A stretch of DNA of 64,000 nt from Streptomyces echinoruber (lineage in GTDB: Bacteria > Actinomycetota > Actinomycetes > Streptomycetales > Streptomycetaceae), in the NCBI RefSeq assembly GCF_014651135.1, contig NZ_BMWH01000024.1, positions 60,695-124,694 of the forward strand, given 5' to 3'. The position numbers and the translations under genes were made by a program. The notes beneath the pieces were generated by a model. It worked only from the letters and a program-made list of their open reading frames with translations, was not told the origin of the DNA and did no database searches. This document shows, in pieces, positions 54,963 through 63,917 of this stretch (position 1 is the first letter of the stretch; every line of letters starts with the position of its first letter).

Positions 54963-56567
54963 ATGAGTGAACGCACCGCCGAGCCGCACACCGTCCTCCT
55001 GCGCCGCGGGGAGATCCACAGCCCCGCCGACCCGTTCGCCACCGCGATGGTCGTCGAACGCGGACACGTCGCCTGGGTCGGTTCCGAGGGCGCCGCCGAC
55101 GCCTTCGCGGACGGCGTCGACGAGGTGGTCGACCTCGACGGGGCGCTGGTCACCCCGGCGTTCACCGACGCCCACGTGCACACCACCGCCACCGGCCTGG
55201 CGCTCACCGGCCTGGACCTGTCCGGCGCCGCCTCGCTGGAGGACGCCCTGGCCCGGGTGCGGGAGTTCGCCGCCGCCCGGCCGCACGACCGGGTCCTGCT
55301 CGGCCACGGCTGGGACGCCTCCCGCTGGCCCGGCGGCCGCCCGCCCACCCGGGCCGAGCTGGACGAGGCCACCGGCGGCCGCCCCCTCTACCTCTCCCGC
55401 ATCGACGTCCACTCGGCGGTCGTCACCACGGCCCTGCTCGACCTCGCGGGCCACGTCCCCGGCCCCGTGGACGGCCCCCTGACCGGCGACGCCCACCACG
55501 CCGTGCGGGCCGCCGCGCTGGCCTCCGTCAGCCCCGCCCAGCGCACCGAGGCCCAGCGCGCCGCCCTGGCCCACGCCGCCTCCCTCGGCATCGGCACCCT
55601 CCACGAGTGCGGCGGACCGGAGATCTCCTCCGAGGACGACTTCACCGGCCTGCTCCGGCTGGCCGCCGAGGAACCGGGGCCGCGCGTCGTCGGGTACTGG
55701 GCCGAGCGGGACGTGCACAAGGCGCGGGAGCTGGGCGCCCTGGGCGCGGCCGGGGACCTCTTCGTCGACGGCGCCCTCGGCTCGCACACCGCGTGCCTGC
55801 ACGAGCCCTACGCCGACGCCGGCCACACCGGCACCGCCCATCTGGACGCGGACGCCGTCGCCGCCCACGTCGTCGCCTGCACCGAGGCGGGGCTGCAGGC
55901 CGGCTTCCACGCCATCGGCGACGCCGCCGTCACGGCCGTCGTGGAGGGCATGCGCGCGGCCGCCGAGAAGGTCGGCCCGGCCCGCCTGCGCGCCGCCCGG
56001 CACCGGATCGAGCACGCCGAGATGCTCACCGCCGACACCATCGCCGCCCTCGCCGACCTGGGCCTGACCGCGTCCGTGCAGCCGGCCTTCGACGCGCTGT
56101 GGGGCGGCGAGGACGGCATGTACGCGCGGCGCCTCGGCGCGCGGCGGGCCCGCACCCTCAACCCGTTCGCGGCGCTGCTGCGGGCCGGGGTGCCGCTCGC
56201 CTTCGGTTCCGACAGCCCGGTCACCCCGCTCGACCCGTGGGGCGCCATCCGCGCCGCCGCCTTCCACCGCACCCCCGAGCACCGCATCTCGGTGCGCGCC
56301 GGGTTCACCGCGCACACGCGCGGCGGCTGGCGGGCCGTGGGACGGGACGACGCGGGCGTCCTGGTGCCGGGCGCCCCCGCCGACTACGCCGTCTGGCGTA
56401 CCGGTGAGCTCGTCGTCCAGGCCCCCGACGACCGCATCGCCCGCTGGTCCACCGACCCGCGCTCCGGCACGCCCGGCCTGCCCGACCTCACGCCCGGCCG
56501 TGACCTGCCGGTCTGCCTGCGCACGGTGGTCGGCGGGCGGACGGTGTACGTACGGCCGGGCGAGTGA
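54963..56567 (+). CDS. Amidohydrolase (YtcJ-like, amidohydrolase family 3)
   Basis: 534 residues from the ATG at 54963. Metal-dependent hydrolase: TDAHVHTTATG (HxH, about 59-70), VLLGHGWDASRWPGGRPPTR, a central Lys/His region (FHAIGDAAV), HRIEHAEML, and FGSDSPVTPLDPW with the catalytic Asp. YtcJ-type enzymes act on amide or imide substrates that are mostly unknown. Regulation by the upstream Lrp protein is an inference from proximity. Confidence 0.92.
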   Translation: MSERTAEPHTVLLRRGEIHSPADPFATAMVVERGHVAWVGSEGAADAFADGVDEVVDLDGALVTPAFTDAHVHTTATGLALTGLDLSGAASLEDALARVREFAAARPHDRVLLGHGWDASRWPGGRPPTRAELDEATGGRPLYLSRIDVHSAVVTTALLDLAGHVPGPVDGPLTGDAHHAVRAAALASVSPAQRTEAQRAALAHAASLGIGTLHECGGPEISSEDDFTGLLRLAAEEPGPRVVGYWAERDVHKARELGALGAAGDLFVDGALGSHTACLHEPYADAGHTGTAHLDADAVAAHVVACTEAGLQAGFHAIGDAAVTAVVEGMRAAAEKVGPARLRAARHRIEHAEMLTADTIAALADLGLTASVQPAFDALWGGEDGMYARRLGARRARTLNPFAALLRAGVPLAFGSDSPVTPLDPWGAIRAAAFHRTPEHRISVRAGFTAHTRGGWRAVGRDDAGVLVPGAPADYAVWRTGELVVQAPDDRIARWSTDPRSGTPGLPDLTPGRDLPVCLRTVVGGRTVYVRPGE

Positions 56568-57122
56568 TCTCCGGGGGCGGCGCACGGCCGGCCGGCCCGC
56601 GCAGCCTCCGGCGCGCCACCTGCGCAATCCCGCGCCCGGGTCGCTCCCGGGCTCGCGAAACCGCAGGTCAGAAGGTTGTTGACAGGTGACTGCGCGGGAC
56701 CGGTAGGTTCTGCGCAGTCCACCACCGACAGGCCCGACCGGGGAGCCTCCGGGCACGCGCCGCAGCGCCGCTGGGTCAGGGACGGTGTCCCCGCCGGGCA
56801 CCGTCGCTGGGAGCCAGGCCCAGCGTCCGGCGCGGCAAGGGAACGTTCCGGCCGGTCGGCAGGGTGCGACCCGGACGGGGCCGCGGTACTCAGTAGACAA
56901 CGGCTTCCGGGACCCGCAGCCAGCGCGCCCCGAGCCGGCCCGAAGGGCGCCGGGCCCCGTCCGCGGCACCGGGCGCGGCGGCCACCGCCGCCCGGCGACG
57001 CCGAAGAGCGCGTTCTTACCCCGCTCTTGCGGAATCGACACCCCCGTACGGACGAGTCATCGCGTCACCGCAGGCCGCGGCCACTATGGTGGACCCCTGC
57101 GTACGGACATGAAGGGGCAGCA
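56568..57122. other. Long leader upstream of ppm1
   Basis: 555 bases without a supported gene. A promoter-like pair TTGACA (56679-56684) and TAGGTT (56704-56709) has a long 19-base spacer. The inverted repeat GACTGCGC (56688-56695) / GCGCAGTC (56712-56719) lies in the spacer and just after the -10, the position of a repressor site. If used, the leader is about 410 bases. An in-frame extension of ppm1 covers it but has no family similarity. Confidence 0.55.
56679..56719 (+). promoter_or_regulatory. Candidate ppm1 promoter with an overlapping 8-bp dyad
   Basis: TTGACA-N19-TAGGTT overlapped by GACTGCGC-N16-GCGCAGTC. The TGCGCA core also occurs upstream (CTGCGCAATCC near 56619), hinting at repeated half-sites. 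Confidence 0.5.
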
Positions 57123-57938
57123 GTGAACGACGGCGACGGGACTCTCGCGGCACCGGCCCAGGGGAGGCGTTTCGGCCCGCTCGGCACCGCCTTGGTGATC
57201 ATCCCGACCTACAACGAGGCCGAGAACATCAAGAAGATCGTCGGCCGGGTCCGCCGCGCCGTCCCCGAGGCGCACGTCCTGGTGGCCGACGACAACAGCC
57301 CCGACGGCACGGGCAAGCTCGCCGACGAGCTGGCCGCCGAGGACGACCACGTCCACGTCCTGCACCGCAAGGGCAAGGAGGGACTGGGCGCCGCCTACCT
57401 CGCGGGCTTCCGCTGGGGCCTGGAGCGCGACTACGGCGTCCTGGTCGAGATGGACGCCGACGGCTCCCACCAGCCGGAGGAGCTGCCCCGCCTGCTGACC
57501 GCGCTGAAGAGCGCCGACCTGGTGCTCGGCTCGCGCTGGGTGCCCGGCGGGCGGGTGGTGAACTGGCCGAAGTCCCGCGAGTTCATCTCCCGCGGCGGCA
57601 GCCTCTACTCGCGCCTCGCCCTGGACCTGCCGCTGCGCGACATCACCGGCGGCTACCGCGCCTTCCGCCGCGAGACCCTGCTGGGCCTCGGCCTGGACGA
57701 GGTGGCCTCCCAGGGCTACTGCTTCCAGGTCGACCTCGCCCGCCGCGCCGTCAAGGCCGGCTACCACGTCGTCGAGGTGCCCATCACCTTCGTCGAGCGG
57801 GAACTCGGCGACTCCAAGATGAGCCGCGACATCCTCGTCGAGGCCCTGTGGCGGGTCACGGCGTGGGGCGTCGGGGAACGCGTCGCCCGCCTCACCCACC
57901 GCACCGACCAGACCCGCCCGCAAGCGCGGGAACGCTAG
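57123..57938 (+). CDS. ppm1: Polyprenol monophosphomannose synthase (GT2 glycosyltransferase)
   Basis: 271 residues from a GTG six bases after AAGGGG. GT-A fold: VIIPTYNEAENIKKIV at about 26, VADDNSPDGTG, EMDADGSHQPEELP (DXD-type metal site), SRWVPGGRVVNWPKSREFIS and DITGGYRAFRRETL. It transfers mannose from GDP-mannose to polyprenol phosphate, feeding protein O-mannosylation (in Streptomyces, needed for phage phiC31 receptor glycosylation and for antibiotic resistance traits). The long upstream frame is not needed. Confidence 0.95.
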   Translation: MNDGDGTLAAPAQGRRFGPLGTALVIIPTYNEAENIKKIVGRVRRAVPEAHVLVADDNSPDGTGKLADELAAEDDHVHVLHRKGKEGLGAAYLAGFRWGLERDYGVLVEMDADGSHQPEELPRLLTALKSADLVLGSRWVPGGRVVNWPKSREFISRGGSLYSRLALDLPLRDITGGYRAFRRETLLGLGLDEVASQGYCFQVDLARRAVKAGYHVVEVPITFVERELGDSKMSRDILVEALWRVTAWGVGERVARLTHRTDQTRPQARER

Positions 57939-58021
57939 TTCCGGCCCCGCGGCCGCACCGCACGGCCGGTGCCGGCCGTCCCCTTACGCCGCGCTGAGCC
58001 GGGTCCGGGCACACTGGGAGC

Positions 58022-58600
58022 ATGACGACTGGCGCCGCGCCCTCTTCCCCCTCCACCACCGCACGGCCCCGGCGCTCGCGGCCGCGGACGTTCCTGCCGC
58101 TCGGCCTCGCGGCCTGGCTGGTGCTGGAGGTCTGGCTGCTGACCGTGGTCGCGGGGGCGGCCGGCGGGCCGGCCGTGCTGCTGTTGCTGGTCGCCGGGTT
58201 CCTGCTCGGCGGGGTGGTGGTCAAGCGGGCGGGACGGCGCGCCTTCCAGCGGCTGAACGAGGCGCTGCGGCGCGGCGGCGCCCCCGCGGACGACGGCGAG
58301 GGCAAGGGCGAGGGCAACGGCCTGCTCATGCTGGCCGGGCTGCTGCTGATGCTCCCCGGCGTGCTCTCGGACGCCGCCGGTCTGCTTCTGCTGCTCCCGC
58401 CGGTGCGCAGGGTCGTGCGGGGTTGCACGGAGCGTGCCCTGGAGCGCAGGCTGCGGGCCTCGGCGCCCGGCGGCTTCGCCGACGCCTTCCAGCAGGCCCG
58501 CATCCACCACCCCGGCGGCAGGATCGTCCAGGGCGAGGTCATCCGGCAGGAACCGCACGGCGACACCCCGCACGAGGACCGGCCGCCGCTGACGCGGTGA
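58022..58600 (+). CDS. fxsA: FxsA-family membrane protein
   Basis: 192 residues. About three membrane segments (LGLAAWLVLEVWLLTVVAGA; AVLLLLVAGFLLGGVVV; GLLMLAGLLLMLPGVLSDAAG), the last with the family LLMLPGVLSDxxGLLLLLPP signature, then a basic/Arg-rich cytoplasmic tail. E. coli FxsA relieves exclusion of phage T7 by the F plasmid PifA; its normal role is unknown. Confidence 0.92.
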   Translation: MTTGAAPSSPSTTARPRRSRPRTFLPLGLAAWLVLEVWLLTVVAGAAGGPAVLLLLVAGFLLGGVVVKRAGRRAFQRLNEALRRGGAPADDGEGKGEGNGLLMLAGLLLMLPGVLSDAAGLLLLLPPVRRVVRGCTERALERRLRASAPGGFADAFQQARIHHPGGRIVQGEVIRQEPHGDTPHEDRPPLTR

Positions 58601-58747
58601 GGGAGATCCCGGCGGTGCGCCGCGGCGCCCGCCGCGCTCGCGGCGCGCTGTGGCACCCAGGCGCACCGTACCGCATCAGCCACCCCGTGCCGCATCAGCC
58701 GCCGTCACCACCCGCCCCAGGCACACCACGGGTATCGGCCCCAGGCG

Positions 58748-58792
58748 CACCACGGGCGCCGTACGCCGCTTTCGCGTACGGCGCCCGTGGTG
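58748..58792. terminator. Bidirectional terminator between fxsA and rbpA
   Basis: A 19-bp perfect stem (58748-58766 with 58774-58792), CACCACGGGCGCCGTACGC and its complement, loop CGCTTTC, followed by TTT on the plus strand. It serves two convergent genes. Confidence 0.9.
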
Positions 58793-58832
58793 TTTCACGT
58801 GCGCTGAAAAACCGCCCCGGCCCCGCGGGGCC

Positions 58833-59207
58833 TCACGCCGACTTGCGGCTGTCGCGCGGATGAACCGCGAGGTTCATCCCGCCGGACCGCAGGACGGCAA
58901 GGCGCTCCTCGAGAACCTCCTCGAGCTCCTCGCGCGTACGCCGCTCCATGAGCATGTCCCAGTGCGTACGCGCAGGCTTGGCCTTCTTCTCCTCAGGGGC
59001 GTCGCCGTCCACGAGAAGTGCCTGGCTCCCGCAGACCCTGCACTCCCACTCCGGCGGGATCTCCGCCTCCACCGAGAAGGGCATCTCGAAGCGGTGCCCC
59101 TTTTCGCATGCGTACTCCACGGCCTGGCGCGGCGCCAGGTCGATGCCGCGGTCCGTCTCGTAGCTGGTCACCACGAGGCGCGTGCCGCGAAGAGCTCGCT
59201 CACTCAT
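58833..59207 (-). CDS. rbpA: RNA polymerase-binding protein RbpA
   Basis: 124 residues from the ATG at 59207. RbpA core (YETDRGIDLAPRQAVEYACE) with Zn-type Cys/His (CEKGHRF; CRVCGS) and the sigma-interacting C-terminal helix (THWDMLMERRTREELEEVLEERL). In Streptomyces it binds the primary sigma factor HrdB and activates transcription. A SigR-type promoter lies 62 bases upstream, fitting its known induction by thiol stress. Confidence 0.96.
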   Translation of the reverse strand: MSERALRGTRLVVTSYETDRGIDLAPRQAVEYACEKGHRFEMPFSVEAEIPPEWECRVCGSQALLVDGDAPEEKKAKPARTHWDMLMERRTREELEEVLEERLAVLRSGGMNLAVHPRDSRKSA

Positions 59208-59268
59208 GAATCGTGCCTCCCGGGCTTGTCGCCCACAGGACAGGTGTCGCTGTCGTCGTCATCCGGTC

Positions 59269-59294
59269 AACGTCCGGTCGGCGGTAAAGATTCC
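59269..59294 (-). promoter_or_regulatory. SigR-type promoter of rbpA
   Basis: On the minus strand GGAAT (59290-59294) and GTT (59269-59271) are separated by exactly 18 bases, the published consensus of SigR, the thiol-stress sigma factor. The start codon follows 62 bases after GTT. Confidence 0.8.
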
Positions 59295-59381
59295 CGTCCC
59301 GAGTCCCGTTCCGGGCCATGCGTCGCCGTCGTAGCCGCAGCCTTGTCAACCAGTGCAGTACCCACCGACATCCGGTTTGTC

Positions 59382-59399
59382 ACATCTGCTACCAGATGT
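59382..59399. other. Palindrome between rbpA and the MFS gene
   Basis: ACATCTG (59382-59388) / CAGATGT (59393-59399) with loop CTAC, in a relatively AT-rich patch. Downstream of the MFS stop on its strand, so it may be that gene's terminator, or an operator of a second rbpA promoter. Confidence 0.45.
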
Positions 59400-59485
59400 C
59401 ACCCAGCGTTTCGGCATCTTTGTCGCGCAGTAACGGTACGCCTGGCAGGCCAAAGGCGTACACTACCGCCCTTTCGCCCCGAGTG

Positions 59486-60835
59486 CTAAATCCTTTCGGG
59501 GACCGGGTTCCCCGCGTCGGCGACGGCGCGCCGCACCGGTACCCGGGCGAGCAGGGCGAAACCGGCGGCGAAGAAGGCGACGAGCGACACGATCGCGTCA
59601 CGGTAGCTCCCGGTCATCTGGTAGGTCAGGCCGAACAGCAGCGGGCCCAGCCAGCTCATGCCCCGGTCGCTCATCTCGTACGCCGCGAAGTACTCGGTCT
59701 CCTTCCCCGGCGGCACCAGGTGGGAGAACAGCGACCGGGACAGCGCCTGGCTGCCGCCGAGAACCAGCCCGATCGCCGCCGCCAGCACGAAGAACCCGGC
59801 GGGCGCGCCGGCCGGCAGGAAGTACCCGGCCGCCAGGGTCAGCGTCCAGGCGACCAGCGAGCCCAGGACGGTGCGCTTGGTGCCGTACCTGCGCGCCAGC
59901 CGGCCCATGCCGAGCGCGCCGCCCACCGCCAGCACCTGCACCAGCAGCACGGCGAGGATCAGTGTGGACTGGCCCAGCCCCAGCTCCTCGGAGCCGTAGA
60001 CGGAGGCCTGGGAGATCACCGTCTGGATGCCGTCGTTGTAGACCAGGTAGGCGAGGAGGAAGGCCAGGGTGAGCGGTGTGCGCCGCATCTCGCGGAGTGT
60101 GGCGGCCAGCTGCCGCCAGCCGTGCGCGGCCGGCCCGGCGGGCGCCGTCCGGCGGTCGCGCAGGCGCCGCAGGGGCACCACCGTGAAGGCGCCCCACCAC
60201 AGGCCCGCCGAGGCCAGGCAGATGCGCACGGCGGCGGCCTGCGAGACGCCGAAGGCGGCGTGCCGCGTGAACAGCACCAGGTCGGCGACGAGCACCAGCG
60301 CGGCGGCGACGTAGCCGAAGGCCCAGCCCCGCGAGGAGACGGCGTCGCGCTCCTCGGGCGCGGCGATCTGCGGCAGGTAGGAGTTGTACAGGGCCATCGA
60401 CACGACCACGGAGGCGTTGGCGACGATCAGCAGCAGGCCGCCGAGCAGGTAGCGGTCGCCGTCGAGCAGGAACATGCCCGCGGTGGCGCCGGACCCCAGA
60501 TAGGCCGCGGCCGCCAGCAGCGGCTTGCGGCGGCCCGTGCGGTCGGCGGCCGCCCCGACCGGCGGCAGCACGAGGACGGCCAGCACCACCGAAGCCGACA
60601 CGCAGTACGCGAAGAACGACCCGGCGCGCACCGGGAGGCCCAGCGGGTGCACGTACCCGTCCGGGTCCGCCGCCGCCTCGGCGACCGAGGTCAGGTAGGG
60701 GCCCAGGAAGACGGTGAGCACGCTCGTGGAGTAGGCCGAGCACGCCCAGTCGTAGAAGTACCAGCCGCGCTGCTCGCGCCGTCGCGCGGCGGCCGCGTCG
60801 CCGGCCGCCGCGGCGCGCACGGTGTCGGTGCCCAC
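59486..60835 (-). CDS. MFS transporter of the UMF1/ATG22-like type
   Basis: 449 residues from a GTG at 60835. UMF1 start WYFYDWACSAYSTSVLTVFL at about 22-41, loop AADRTGRRKPLLAAAAY, and the C-terminal half with YGTKRTVLGSL and GSQALSRSLFSHLVPPGKE. Twelve predicted helices. Bacterial UMF1 members have unknown substrates; the fungal relatives release amino acids from vacuoles. Its GTG precedes the next minus-strand gene by 56 bases. Confidence 0.9.
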   Translation of the reverse strand: MGTDTVRAAAAGDAAAARRREQRGWYFYDWACSAYSTSVLTVFLGPYLTSVAEAAADPDGYVHPLGLPVRAGSFFAYCVSASVVLAVLVLPPVGAAADRTGRRKPLLAAAAYLGSGATAGMFLLDGDRYLLGGLLLIVANASVVVSMALYNSYLPQIAAPEERDAVSSRGWAFGYVAAALVLVADLVLFTRHAAFGVSQAAAVRICLASAGLWWGAFTVVPLRRLRDRRTAPAGPAAHGWRQLAATLREMRRTPLTLAFLLAYLVYNDGIQTVISQASVYGSEELGLGQSTLILAVLLVQVLAVGGALGMGRLARRYGTKRTVLGSLVAWTLTLAAGYFLPAGAPAGFFVLAAAIGLVLGGSQALSRSLFSHLVPPGKETEYFAAYEMSDRGMSWLGPLLFGLTYQMTGSYRDAIVSLVAFFAAGFALLARVPVRRAVADAGNPVPERI

Positions 60836-60891
60836 CCGTGCCCTCGCCTTCTGTGTCCCGGTGCCGCGCAGGCGCCCGGGCGGCGGGCGCG

Positions 60892-61668
60892 TCAGACCCA
60901 GACGCCCCGGTCCTCCATGACCTTGCGCAACGTGCCGATGTGGTCGGTCATGATGCCATCCACACCCAGGTCCAGGAGCCGGTGCATCTGCCGCGGATCG
61001 TTGACGGTCCACACGTGCACCTGCAGTCCGCGCGCGTGGGCGGCCCGCACGAACCGGGCGTCCACCACCGGTATGCCCGCCTGGGAGACGGGCACCTGGG
61101 CCGCGACCGCCGAGCGGCGCACCGCCGCGGGCAGCCCCCAGGAGCGCAGCCGCAGGCCGAGCACCCCGCGCGTGCCGAACGACGTCGCCAGGCGCGGCCC
61201 GGCCAGCCGCTGGGCGCGCACCACGCGCGCCTCGGAGAACGAGCCGACGCAGACCCGGTCCCAGGCGCCGGTCCGCTCGATCAGCTCCAGCAGCGGGCGC
61301 AGCGCCGGCTCCGCCTTGCAGTCGACGTTCCAGCGGGCCTCGGGAAAGGACTCCAGCAACTCCTCGAACAGGGGGATCGGCTCGCGCCCCGCCACGCGCG
61401 CCCGCCGCACCCGCGCCCACGGCAGGTCGGCGATCCGGCCCGAACCGTCGGTCACCCGGTCCAGGGTCGCGTCGTGGAAGGCGACGAGCCGGCCGTCCGC
61501 CGTGGCGTGCACGTCGGTCTCCAGGTACCGGTAGCCCGCCTCCACCGCCCGCCGGAACTGCGCGGCGGTGTTCTCCAGCCCGTCGGCGGCCCCGCCCCGG
61601 TGGGCGAAGGCGAGCGGGCCGGGGTGGTCGAGGTAAGGGTGGCAGGGCAGCCGGGTCTGCGGGGTCAC
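60892..61668 (-). CDS. Glycerophosphodiester phosphodiesterase
   Basis: 258 residues from a GTG at 61668 that overlaps the stop of the upstream gene by 4 bp. GDPD TIM-barrel: FAHRGGAADGLENTAAQFRR at about 20, ETDVHATADGRLVAFHDATLDR (the EXD and HD metal ligands), NVDCKAEPALRPL and VWTVNDPRQMHRLLDLGVDG. It hydrolyses glycerophosphodiesters to glycerol 3-phosphate. No signal peptide, so cytoplasmic. Probably one transcript with the YczE-like gene. Confidence 0.93.
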   Translation of the reverse strand: MTPQTRLPCHPYLDHPGPLAFAHRGGAADGLENTAAQFRRAVEAGYRYLETDVHATADGRLVAFHDATLDRVTDGSGRIADLPWARVRRARVAGREPIPLFEELLESFPEARWNVDCKAEPALRPLLELIERTGAWDRVCVGSFSEARVVRAQRLAGPRLATSFGTRGVLGLRLRSWGLPAAVRRSAVAAQVPVSQAGIPVVDARFVRAAHARGLQVHVWTVNDPRQMHRLLDLGVDGIMTDHIGTLRKVMEDRGVWV

Positions 61669-62318
61669 GGTCGCAGTATCACCCGTTCGGGTTGCCCGGT
61701 GGAAACGACCGTGCTGCCGCCGGGTGCCGTCGGGACGGCGAACAGGCGCAGGAAGAACTGGGCGAGCGGGCCGATGGACAGCGCGTACAGCACGGTGCCG
61801 GCACCCACGGTGCCGCCCAGGGCGAAGCCCGTCGCCACGACCGCGACCTCGACGGCCGTCCGCATCAGCCGGATCGACCGGCCCGTGCGCCGGTGCAGCC
61901 CGGTCATCAGCCCGTCGCGCGGGCCCGGGCCGAAGCGGGCCGCGATGTACAGGCCGGTGGCCGCGCCGTTCAGCACGACACCCGCCAGCAGCACGGGGAT
62001 CCGTACGGCCAGGCCGCGCGCGTCCGGCAGCAGCGCCAGGGCGCCGTCCATGGCCAGCCCCACCACGACCACGTTGGAGACCGTGCCGAGTCCCGGGCGC
62101 TGGCGCAGCGGGACCCACAGCAGCAGCACCGCCGCGCCCACGACGATCGACACCTGCCCGATCGGCAGGCCGGTCCACTCGGACAGGCCCTGGTGCAGCA
62201 CGCCCCAGGGCTCCAGGCCGAGGCCGGCCGTGACGAGGAGCGCGGAGCTCACGCCGTACAGCACGAGCCCGGCGTAGAGCTGGGTCAACCGCCGCACCAG
62301 ACGGCTGTTCGTGGCCAA
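61665..62318 (-). CDS. YczE/YitT-like integral membrane protein
   Basis: 217 residues from a TTG at 62318, with GGGGGG about six bases upstream on the coding strand. Five or six membrane helices (YAGLVLYGVSSALLVTAGLG; WGVLHQGLSEWTGLPIGQVS; LNGAATGLYIAARFGPGPRDGLMTGL). This family often sits divergent to MocR/PdxR-type regulators, as here, and may carry a vitamin B6-linked or other metabolite; the function is unproven. Its stop overlaps the GDPD start by 4 bp. Confidence 0.88.
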   Translation of the reverse strand: MATNSRLVRRLTQLYAGLVLYGVSSALLVTAGLGLEPWGVLHQGLSEWTGLPIGQVSIVVGAAVLLLWVPLRQRPGLGTVSNVVVVGLAMDGALALLPDARGLAVRIPVLLAGVVLNGAATGLYIAARFGPGPRDGLMTGLHRRTGRSIRLMRTAVEVAVVATGFALGGTVGAGTVLYALSIGPLAQFFLRLFAVPTAPGGSTVVSTGQPERVILRP

Positions 62319-62340
62319 GAGGTACCCCCCTGTGTCGCAA

Positions 62341-62420
62341 TGGACTGGCGCATGTCACTCTGTGGCTCGGAAAGAAAAGCCATCCACGGCCAATTCGGGG
62401 AAGGTGGACTGGTGCGCATG
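62341..62420. promoter_or_regulatory. Direct repeat in the MocR/YczE intergenic region (putative MocR site)
   Basis: TGGACTGGCGCATG (62341-62354) recurs as TGGACTGGTGCGCATG (62405-62420), start-to-start 64 bp, with an inverted partial TGGCTCGG / CCATCC between. MocR regulators usually bind direct repeats in the gap to their divergent gene. The right copy overlaps the MocR start. Confidence 0.5.
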
Positions 62421-63917
62421 GCGCGGTGGACCTCGGCGGTGGGGGCGGCGCAGCTCGCCCGGCTGCTCGCCTCCCAGCAGGAGCGGCCCGCGGGCCCCGG
62501 CACCCGGCGCCCGCCCGCCTACCGGGCGCTCGCCGACGGCATCCGGCTGCTGGTGCTGGAGGGCCGCGTGCCGGTGGCCGCGCGGCTGCCCGCCGAACGG
62601 GAACTCGCCCTCGCCCTCTCCGTCAGCCGCACCACGGTCGCCGCCGCCTACGAGGCGCTGCGCACCGAGGGCTTCCTGGAGTCCCGGCGCGGCGCCGGGA
62701 GCTGGACCGCCGTGCCCGCCGGGAACCCGCTGCCCGCGCGCGGCCTGGAGCCGCTGCCGCCGGAGGCGCTGGGCTCGATGATCGACCTGGGCTGCGCGGC
62801 CCTGCCCGCGCCCGAACCGTGGCTGACGCGCGCCGTGCAGGGCGCGCTGGAGGCGCTGCCGCCCTACGCGCACACCCACGGCGACTACCCGGCCGGGCTG
62901 CCCGCGCTGCGCGAGATGCTCGCCGAGCGGTACACCGCGCGGGGCATCCCCACCATGCCCGAGCAGATCATGGTCACGACCGGCGCGATGGGCGCCATCG
63001 ACGCCATCTGCCACCTCTTCGCCGGCCGTGGCGAGCGCATCGCCGTCGAGTCGCCGTCGTACGCCAACATCCTGCAGCTGATGCGGGAGGCGGGCGCCCG
63101 CCTGGTGCCCGTGGCGATGGCGGAGGGACTGGCCGGCTGGGACCTGGACCGCTGGCGCCAGGTGCTGCGCGAGGCCGCCCCCCGCCTCGCCTACGTCGTC
63201 GCCGACTTCCACAACCCCACCGGCGCGCTCGCCGACGAGGACCAGCGGCGGCAGCTGGTGGAGGCGGCCCGGTCCGCGGGCACCGTGCTGGTCGCCGACG
63301 AGACGATGAGCGAGCTGTGGCTCGACGACGGGGTGCGGATGCCGCGCCCGGTGTGCGGCTTCGACCCGGCCGGGTCCACCGTCATCACCGTCGGCTCCGC
63401 CAGCAAGGCGTTCTGGGCCGGGATGCGCATCGGCTGGGTGCGGGCCGCCCCCGACGTGATCCGCAGCCTGGTCGCCGCGCGCGCCTACGCCGACCTGGGC
63501 ACCCCGGTGCTGGAGCAGCTCGCCGTGCACTGGCTGTTCCACACCGGCGGCTGGGAGAAGGCCGTCGGCGTGCGGCGCGCCCAGGCCCGGGAGAACCGGG
63601 ACGCCCTCGTCGCCGCCCTGCGCCGGGAGCTGCCCGATTGGCGGTTCGAGGTGCCCCGGGGCGGGCTGACGCTGTGGGTGCGCACCGGCGGCCTGTCCGG
63701 GTCGCGGCTGGCGGAGGCGGGGGAACGGGTCGGGGTGCGCGTCCCCTCCGGGCCGCGCTTCGGGGTCGACGGCGCCTTCGAGGGGTTCGTGCGGCTGCCG
63801 TTCACCGTGGGCGGCGCGGTGGCCGACGAGGCGGTGGCGCGGCTGGCGGCGGCGGCGCGGCTGGTGCGGACGGGCGGGAGCGGGGCGGGGGAGGCGCCGC
63901 GGACGTTCGTGGCCTGA
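62418..63917 (+). CDS. MocR/PdxR-type regulator (GntR HTH fused to aminotransferase-like domain)
   Basis: 499 residues from the ATG at 62418; a GTG two codons earlier is better placed after GGAAGG. GntR-type HTH at about 35-95 (PPAYRALADGIRLLVLEGRV; PAERELALALSVSRTTVAAA), a linker, then a fold-type I aminotransferase domain with TTGAMGAIDAICHLF, YVVADFHNPTGALADE and the PLP-Schiff base Lys in VGSASKAFWAGMRIGWV. Such proteins sense PLP or an amine adduct and act on the divergent gene, here the YczE-like membrane protein. Confidence 0.93.
   Translation: MARWTSAVGAAQLARLLASQQERPAGPGTRRPPAYRALADGIRLLVLEGRVPVAARLPAERELALALSVSRTTVAAAYEALRTEGFLESRRGAGSWTAVPAGNPLPARGLEPLPPEALGSMIDLGCAALPAPEPWLTRAVQGALEALPPYAHTHGDYPAGLPALREMLAERYTARGIPTMPEQIMVTTGAMGAIDAICHLFAGRGERIAVESPSYANILQLMREAGARLVPVAMAEGLAGWDLDRWRQVLREAAPRLAYVVADFHNPTGALADEDQRRQLVEAARSAGTVLVADETMSELWLDDGVRMPRPVCGFDPAGSTVITVGSASKAFWAGMRIGWVRAAPDVIRSLVAARAYADLGTPVLEQLAVHWLFHTGGWEKAVGVRRAQARENRDALVAALRRELPDWRFEVPRGGLTLWVRTGGLSGSRLAEAGERVGVRVPSGPRFGVDGAFEGFVRLPFTVGGAVADEAVARLAAAARLVRTGGSGAGEAPRTFVA

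Noticed and set aside
56785..57126. 113-codon frame in the ppm1 leader
   Set aside because: Pro/Arg-rich composition, no ribosome site, no recognisable similarity.
59481..59489. GAGTGCTAA, half of a CIRCE (HrcA) element
   Set aside because: The partner TTAGCACTC at nine bases is missing, and the sequence overlaps the stop codon of the MFS gene.
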